Assembly: GCA_021789735.1 (NCBI GenBank) | Contig: JAJYJB010000081.1 | Location: forward strand, 1 to 10,477 | Reading direction: 5' to 3' | DNA: 10,477 nucleotides | Origin: Nitrospirota bacterium | Lineage (GTDB): Bacteria; Nitrospirota; Thermodesulfovibrionia; Thermodesulfovibrionales; JdFR-88 | Shown here: piece by piece, positions 6,732 through 10,477 of the stretch | Numbering within the stretch: position 1 is the first letter of the stretch | Layout of the letters: every line of letters begins with the position of its first letter | Position numbers and translations under genes: made by a program | The notes under the pieces: generated by a model | The model's input: only the letters and a program-made list of their open reading frames with translations | What the model was told of the DNA's origin: nothing | Databases searched by the model: none

Positions 6732-7524
6732 CCGTTATTTCCGCCAGTTTGCTGGCTGCCTCATAATATTGCTCGAATGCGGTGCCCAGTTCTTCCGAGG
6801 ATAGCCTTGTCCCGAATTTTTTCCTTTCGTGGACCTTGGCGAAGGCATAAGTGTTCACCCCGGTAATGGCCGACAGCTTGTCTATGACCTCACGGGCAGC
6901 AACTGGGACCTCGCAGGCGGCAACCGGCGGGGTTTTTGTTTTTTCCGTTTCCCCGCCCAGCAGATAAATAAGGCCCCTGAAAAGCGGGACATATGATTTT
7001 ATGGACCTGAAAAAGGCCTCGGTGAGTTTTTTGTCGTCCTCGACCATCTTCAGGTAACCCTGCCTGAGCCCCACCAGCATTATTTCCAGCTCCCGCTCGC
7101 ACTGGAGCCTCAGGTCCTTCCTGTCTATCTCCAGTCCGGAAAAGATATCCTCACCCCAGACGGTCTCATGGATCAGTTTGAAATTCAGATATTCGATGGG
7201 AAAGACGTTCAGGGAATCCCTTATGTGCGCGGGGGTCATTACAAGCGGCGGGGAGAGGTTTTTTGCTTTTTTAGCGTAGGGCTTCCCTATGGCGGCCACT
7301 CTTTTTATCGCCTCCAGGTCCACATGCTCCAGGATAACGACCGAGTTTATGTCCGAGGTCTTCGGATGGTAATCGGGGGTGAGGACGCTGCCCACTATGT
7401 GGATCGAATGCAGCTGCCCGCCGGGGAAAAAACCCTTGACTATTCCGTTCAGAAACGGCGCGACCTGCTCCCTTATCCCGGGAGCAAGGCCGGAAAGCCT
7501 TAGAGCCTCCGTTGTTTCAGGCAA
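6715..7524 (-). CDS. Nucleotidyltransferase-fold protein, atypical active site
   Basis: A 269-residue soluble protein. Residues 40-65 carry a nucleotidyltransferase (Pol beta/MNT type) signature: IHIVGS at 41-46 followed by SDINSVVIL at 57-65. The usual pattern is GS-x-SDxD; here the second metal-binding Asp is Asn60, so Asp58 stands alone and a third carboxylate may be Glu111 in FPIEYLNFK. The C-terminal half (135-269) is predicted to be mostly helical, as in substrate-binding domains of such enzymes. No substrate can be named; it could be an active enzyme with an altered metal site or a binding protein. The start is TTG 7524, fixed by a strong Shine-Dalgarno at 7540-7533; no Met is present upstream of the conserved GS motif. 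It follows the malic enzyme gene by 52 bases and overlaps the TPM gene by 17. Confidence 0.8.
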   Translation of the reverse strand: MPETTEALRLSGLAPGIREQVAPFLNGIVKGFFPGGQLHSIHIVGSVLTPDYHPKTSDINSVVILEHVDLEAIKRVAAIGKPYAKKAKNLSPPLVMTPAHIRDSLNVFPIEYLNFKLIHETVWGEDIFSGLEIDRKDLRLQCERELEIMLVGLRQGYLKMVEDDKKLTEAFFRSIKSYVPLFRGLIYLLGGETEKTKTPPVAACEVPVAAREVIDKLSAITGVNTYAFAKVHERKKFGTRLSSEELGTAFEQYYEAASKLAEITDAAKI

Positions 7525-7532
7525 CTTTCAAA

Positions 7533-7540
7533 CCCTCCTT
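7533..7540 (-). promoter_or_regulatory. Ribosome binding site deciding the TTG start at 7524
   Basis: AAGGAGGG on the minus strand lies eight bases before TTG 7524. The nearer TTG (7531-7529) is out of frame and hits a stop after four codons, and no ATG is available, so this site supports the unusual start. Confidence 0.75.
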
Positions 7541-7576
7541 TTCTCTTTAAGAGGAACAAACAAATGCATCGGATTA

Positions 7577-9007
7577 TTAAAAATGCCTGGCCAGACCGGT
7601 TTTCCCGGCGGTGTCCGTAACGGCGCGCGCCACGGCGGCGGTCACCTTCCTGTCAAAGATGCTGGGAAGTATATAGTCCTCGTGAAGCTCGTCTTCTTTC
7701 ACCGTGTGGGCTATGGCGCGGGCGGCGGCGAACTTTATCTGCTCGTTCACGCCCGTTGCCTTTGCATCCAGCAGGCCCCTGAAGATGCCGGGGAAGGCCA
7801 GCATATTATTTACCTGGTTTGGGTAATCCGACCGCCCAGTAGCCAGGACCCTGGCCAGAGGTAGCGCCTCCTCCGGGGATATCTCTGGCTCCGGGTTGGC
7901 CAGCGCGAATATCACCCGGGCTTTTGACATCCTTGATATGTCTTCAGCGGTTATGACGTTTGGTGCGGAAAGTCCGATGAAAACGTCCGCCCCCCGCATG
8001 GCATCCCCTATCCCGCCTTTTATCTTCCCCGGGTTCGTAAGCCTTGCAAGCTGCCTTTTATACGGGTTCATGTCCTTTCGCCTGCCTGTATAGATGGCGC
8101 CCGCCCTGTCACAAACGGTAATGTCTTTCATGCCGGAGGAGATGAGCATCCTGGCGGTGGCCATGCCGGCCGCGCCCGCCCCGGAAATGACCGTCCTCAT
8201 CTTCCTCATGTCCTTTTTCAGGAGCCTGCCCACGTTCATGAGGGCAGCCGTTATGATGACCGCCGTGCCGTGCTGGTCGTCATGGAAGACCGGGATGTCG
8301 AGAGCCCGCCGGAGCCTGGTCTCTATCTCGAAACACCTTGGGGCCGAAATGTCCTCCAGGTTTATGCCGCCAAAGGCGACGGCCACGTTCTTGACGGTAT
8401 TTACTATCTCTTCCGTGTCCGTGGTGGCCAGGGCGAACGGAAAGGCATCAACACCCCCGAACTCCTTGAAGAGCATCGCCTTGCCTTCCATCACCGGCAT
8501 GGCGGCCTCCGGACCGATGTTGCCAAGGCCAAGCACAGCGGTGCCATCGGTTATTATCGCCACCGAGTTGCCTTTTATGGTGTAGCGCCAGGCGTGCTCC
8601 CTGTTTCCCGCGATGTCGGTGCATACCCTTGCCACGCCGGGCGTGTAGACCTTGGAGAGATCGTCCCTGTTTTTTACGGGAAACCTGTTGTGTATCTCTA
8701 TCTTGCCCCCGGCGTGGGAGGAAAAGGTCTTGTCCAGGACACGCAGGACCTTCAGCCCCTCTACCGCCCTCACAGCCTTTACTATCTCTTTTTCATGGGC
8801 TTCATCCCGCGCGTTTACGGTGATGTCCCTGATGATCTTTCCTTTTTCAACACGGACGATATCGACGGAGCCAAGGTCCCCGCTGGTGACGCTGATGGCC
8901 TGCGCGATCCTGGCGAACATGCCAATCCTGTTTTCTATCTCGCATCTTATTGCAATGCTGTAGCCTGGACTGGGCGCATGCGCCATTGGACTTTTGCCGG
9001 TTTCCAT
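7577..9007 (-). CDS. Malic enzyme with N-terminal ACT domain
   Basis: A cytosolic oxidative malate decarboxylase (malate to pyruvate and CO2 with NAD(P)+), 476 residues from ATG 9007. Residues about 16-95 form an ACT domain (IAIRCEIENRIGMFARIAQA), a small-molecule-sensing module, so allosteric control by an amino acid or similar ligand is likely but the ligand is unknown. The catalytic part follows: Tyr121 in SKVYTPGVA, Lys176 in MEGKAMLF, metal ligands Glu218/Asp219 in NLEDISAP and Asp244 in HDDQHGTA, and the dinucleotide loop GAGAAG at 276-281. The start is uncertain: an upstream in-frame TTG at 9025 has AAGG only four bases away, and ATG 8986 also lies before the ACT domain; 9007 was chosen as the first ATG. 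None has a good Shine-Dalgarno. It heads the minus-strand run and is divergent from cls. Confidence 0.93.
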   Translation of the reverse strand: METGKSPMAHAPSPGYSIAIRCEIENRIGMFARIAQAISVTSGDLGSVDIVRVEKGKIIRDITVNARDEAHEKEIVKAVRAVEGLKVLRVLDKTFSSHAGGKIEIHNRFPVKNRDDLSKVYTPGVARVCTDIAGNREHAWRYTIKGNSVAIITDGTAVLGLGNIGPEAAMPVMEGKAMLFKEFGGVDAFPFALATTDTEEIVNTVKNVAVAFGGINLEDISAPRCFEIETRLRRALDIPVFHDDQHGTAVIITAALMNVGRLLKKDMRKMRTVISGAGAAGMATARMLISSGMKDITVCDRAGAIYTGRRKDMNPYKRQLARLTNPGKIKGGIGDAMRGADVFIGLSAPNVITAEDISRMSKARVIFALANPEPEISPEEALPLARVLATGRSDYPNQVNNMLAFPGIFRGLLDAKATGVNEQIKFAAARAIAHTVKEDELHEDYILPSIFDRKVTAAVARAVTDTAGKTGLARHF

Positions 9008-9142
9008 TTTTTTAAATAAAAACAAAAAACCTTAATCTGGAATCTGGAGTTTGAGCTTCATTTTAACAAAAAAAAGGCAAAATTGCTTAAATACCCGCCG
9101 TTTTGCCCCGTTGACAATACCTTTTGTTATAATCCCCTTATA
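9008..9142. other. Divergent intergenic region between malic enzyme and cls genes
   Basis: The region is AT-rich, with poly-A/T tracts on both sides. It holds an exact 7-bp tandem repeat AATCTGG at 9034-9047 and a TTGACA at 9111-9116. On the minus strand a poor candidate for the malic enzyme gene is TTGTCA (9117-9112) with an 18-base gap to TATTTA; I do not regard it as established. Confidence 0.5.
9125..9133 (+). promoter_or_regulatory. Extended -10 promoter element of cls
   Basis: TGTTATAAT is a perfect extended -10 (TG-n-TATAAT). The +1 would fall near 9140, three bases before ATG 9143. The TTGACA at 9111-9116 is only 11 bases from this -10 and so is not its -35; a second TATAAT at 9139-9144 overlaps the ATG and is unlikely to serve this gene. 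Confidence 0.5.
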
Positions 9143-10300
9143 ATGAGCTACCTGGTGAAAGACGGCTTTGCCGCAGCCGATATAGAGCACATTTACAGGG
9201 ACAGGTTCGCGGCAGGCAACCATGTGGAACTGCTTTGGCGGGGAGAGGAAGCCTTTAAGCGCATCCTTGAAAGCGTAAGGGCCGCCCGTTCTTTCATATG
9301 CCTCGAATTCTACATCTACAGGAATGACGACACCGGTCTGGAGCTTTCGGCGATACTGAAAGAGAAGGCCCGCGAGGGAGTGCAGGTCTACGTGCTTTAT
9401 GACCATTTCGGTTCCTTTGGCACCCCGCGCAGTTTCTGGCGCGAGATGATGGAGGCCGGCGTGCGGGTGGGGTCCTCATACGTCTTCAAATTTTATGCCC
9501 CTCTTAGATATGCCCACCGGGACCACCGGAAACTCATCATCATAGACGGGGAGACCGCATTCACCGGGGGTTTGAATATCGCAAATGAATACATGGGGCT
9601 CCATCTTAGGCATAAAAAGGGCTGGCGGGACACCGGAGTGCTGATAAAAGGCCCGGCAGCTCATGTCCTTCTGGAAAAATTCAGGAAGTCGTGGAACGTA
9701 TGGGGGAAACAGCCCTTGGAGGCGGCCGCGGCACGCTGTCCCAGACAAGGAAGCCTTCCCGTTATCCCCATATTCGCGGGCTCCGGAAAAGGGCGGAGGC
9801 GGCTGAGGAGGCTTCTTTATTACAGCATCAACCACGCTAAAAAAAGCATCCTGCTGACCACCGCCTACTTCGTGCCGTCCAGAAGGATGATAGAGACGCT
9901 GGAGGCCGCTGCCCGCAGAGGCGTGGCTGTAAAACTTCTGCTTCAGGGCCACACCGATGTGCCGATGGCGAAATTCGCGGGGATGGCATGTTACGAAAGG
10001 CTTTTGAAGGCGGGCATAGAGATATACCATTACATGGGGCAGGTCCTGCATGCAAAGACCTACGTTTTCGACCTGACCTGGAGCGTTGTGGGTTCGGCCA
10101 ACCTGGATTTTCAGTCCCTCAGATGGAACGACGAGGGCAACGTGGGCATACTGGATGACGGGTTTGCGGGAATGCTTGGGGACATCTTTAAAGAAGACCT
10201 TGCAAATGCGCGGGAGATCACCCTGGAGCAGTGGAGGCAAAGACCGGTTGCCGACAAGATCAAGGAGCAGCTCTTCTTTCTGCTTAAAAGGAGGCTATAG
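9143..10300 (+). CDS. cls: Cardiolipin synthase, short ClsB-like form (PLD superfamily)
   Basis: A 385-residue phospholipase D superfamily enzyme that makes cardiolipin by phosphatidyl transfer at the inner membrane. Both catalytic HxKx4D motifs are intact: His128/Lys130/Asp135 in HRKLIIID followed by TGGLNIANEY, and His303/Lys305/Asp310 in HAKTYVFD followed by VVGSANLD. The N-terminus lacks the two membrane helices of ClsA, and the length is close to E. coli ClsB, so this is a ClsB/YbhO-type protein that would sit peripherally on the membrane; a related phosphatidyltransferase activity is the main alternative. An upstream in-frame TTG at 9083 would add 20 residues, but that stretch holds the promoter elements and looks non-coding, so ATG 9143 is preferred. 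No Shine-Dalgarno precedes it. The stop at 10298-10300 lies in the loop of a terminator hairpin. Confidence 0.93.
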   Translation: MSYLVKDGFAAADIEHIYRDRFAAGNHVELLWRGEEAFKRILESVRAARSFICLEFYIYRNDDTGLELSAILKEKAREGVQVYVLYDHFGSFGTPRSFWREMMEAGVRVGSSYVFKFYAPLRYAHRDHRKLIIIDGETAFTGGLNIANEYMGLHLRHKKGWRDTGVLIKGPAAHVLLEKFRKSWNVWGKQPLEAAAARCPRQGSLPVIPIFAGSGKGRRRLRRLLYYSINHAKKSILLTTAYFVPSRRMIETLEAAARRGVAVKLLLQGHTDVPMAKFAGMACYERLLKAGIEIYHYMGQVLHAKTYVFDLTWSVVGSANLDFQSLRWNDEGNVGILDDGFAGMLGDIFKEDLANAREITLEQWRQRPVADKIKEQLFFLLKRRL

Positions 10301-10319
10301 CCGCGCCATCCTCCTTTTT
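10286..10319 (+). terminator. Rho-independent terminator overlapping the end of cls
   Basis: AAAAGGAGG (10286-10294) pairs perfectly with CCTCCTTTT (10310-10318) across a 15-base loop, and the 3' arm runs into a T-rich tract (TTTTTCTTTC). The 5' arm is inside the last codons of cls and the TAG stop falls in the loop. Confidence 0.65.
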
Positions 10320-10477
10320 CTTTCTCCGTTCTTTTTCCTTCTTAATGTTTCCCCGTTGCCTCACGTAAAAATCTAAACGAAATGCTTATTTGTTGCCTCA
10401 TGGGGATTATAGCTGAAATCACTGTTTTTCTTGGCAGCGGCTTTTGATGTTGCCAGCCGAAAAAGATTGTTCTGGAG
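10320..10477. other. Right-edge region without a recognised gene
   Basis: Beyond the terminator I see no supported gene on either strand. GTTGCCTCA occurs twice as a direct repeat (10355-10363 and 10392-10400), 37 bases start to start. The minus strand has an exact TATAAT (10414-10409) without a good -35. A plus-strand reading from ATG 10400 meets TGA at 10445-10447 and then stays open to the window end. Confidence 0.5.

Noticed and set aside
8094..8585. Plus-strand ORF with many Met and Ser
   Set aside because: Antisense of the malic enzyme gene; no ribosome site and no recognisable domain.
9111..9144. TTGACA with TATAAT as a classical -35/-10 pair for cls
   Set aside because: The gaps are 11 or 22 bases, both outside the workable range; the extended -10 at 9125-9133 explains the promoter better.
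9476..10240. A 254-codon minus-strand ORF
   Set aside because: Antisense shadow of cls, whose two HKD motifs are intact.

Overview
The window (about 10.5 kb, roughly 53% GC by eye) is an ordinary bacterial chromosome segment, densely packed with housekeeping genes. The gene set (FtsH, LemA/TPM pair, a DUF362-ferredoxin protein, an ACT-malic enzyme and a short cardiolipin synthase) suggests an anaerobic or metabolically versatile Gram-negative lineage such as Nitrospirota or Desulfobacterota. That placement is inference from gene style only; nothing here proves taxonomy.

Layout. (1) 1-155, plus strand: the C-terminus of a class II fumarase/aspartase family enzyme. (2) 152-462, minus strand: a decayed REP-associated tyrosine transposase (RAYT) remnant, frameshifted and lacking its 3' half, with its cognate REP palindrome (GTAG tetranucleotide plus 8-bp stem) just upstream. 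(3) 516-1970, plus strand: an NAD(P)-dependent aldehyde dehydrogenase with an extended -10 promoter so close to the ATG that the message is probably leaderless. (4) 2001-9007, minus strand: a run of six genes read right to left: ACT-malic enzyme, a nucleotidyltransferase-fold protein (TTG start), a secreted TPM-domain protein that overlaps it, LemA, FtsH, and a DUF362 protein with two [4Fe-4S] clusters. (5) 9143-10300, plus strand: a ClsB-like cardiolipin synthase, divergent from the malic enzyme gene and ended by a terminator that begins inside its coding sequence. (6) 10321-10477: non-coding as far as can be seen.

How they fit together. The fumarase-like enzyme and malic enzyme belong to C4-dicarboxylate metabolism. 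TPM, LemA and FtsH are all membrane-anchored; LemA and TPM are a widespread pair, FtsH is the membrane-protein quality-control protease, and the flanking Cls makes membrane lipid, so the right two thirds of the window reads as a cell-envelope cluster. Whether the six minus-strand genes form one transcript is unclear: ftsH seems to have its own promoter, while the nucleotidyltransferase and TPM genes overlap and are likely translationally coupled.

The most informative non-obvious items are the RAYT/REP remnant, the two candidate leaderless genes, the overlap of the unusual nucleotidyltransferase-fold gene with the TPM/LemA pair, and an in-frame UGA followed by Cys-Cys at the right edge. I did not find a clearly novel defence or mobile system.
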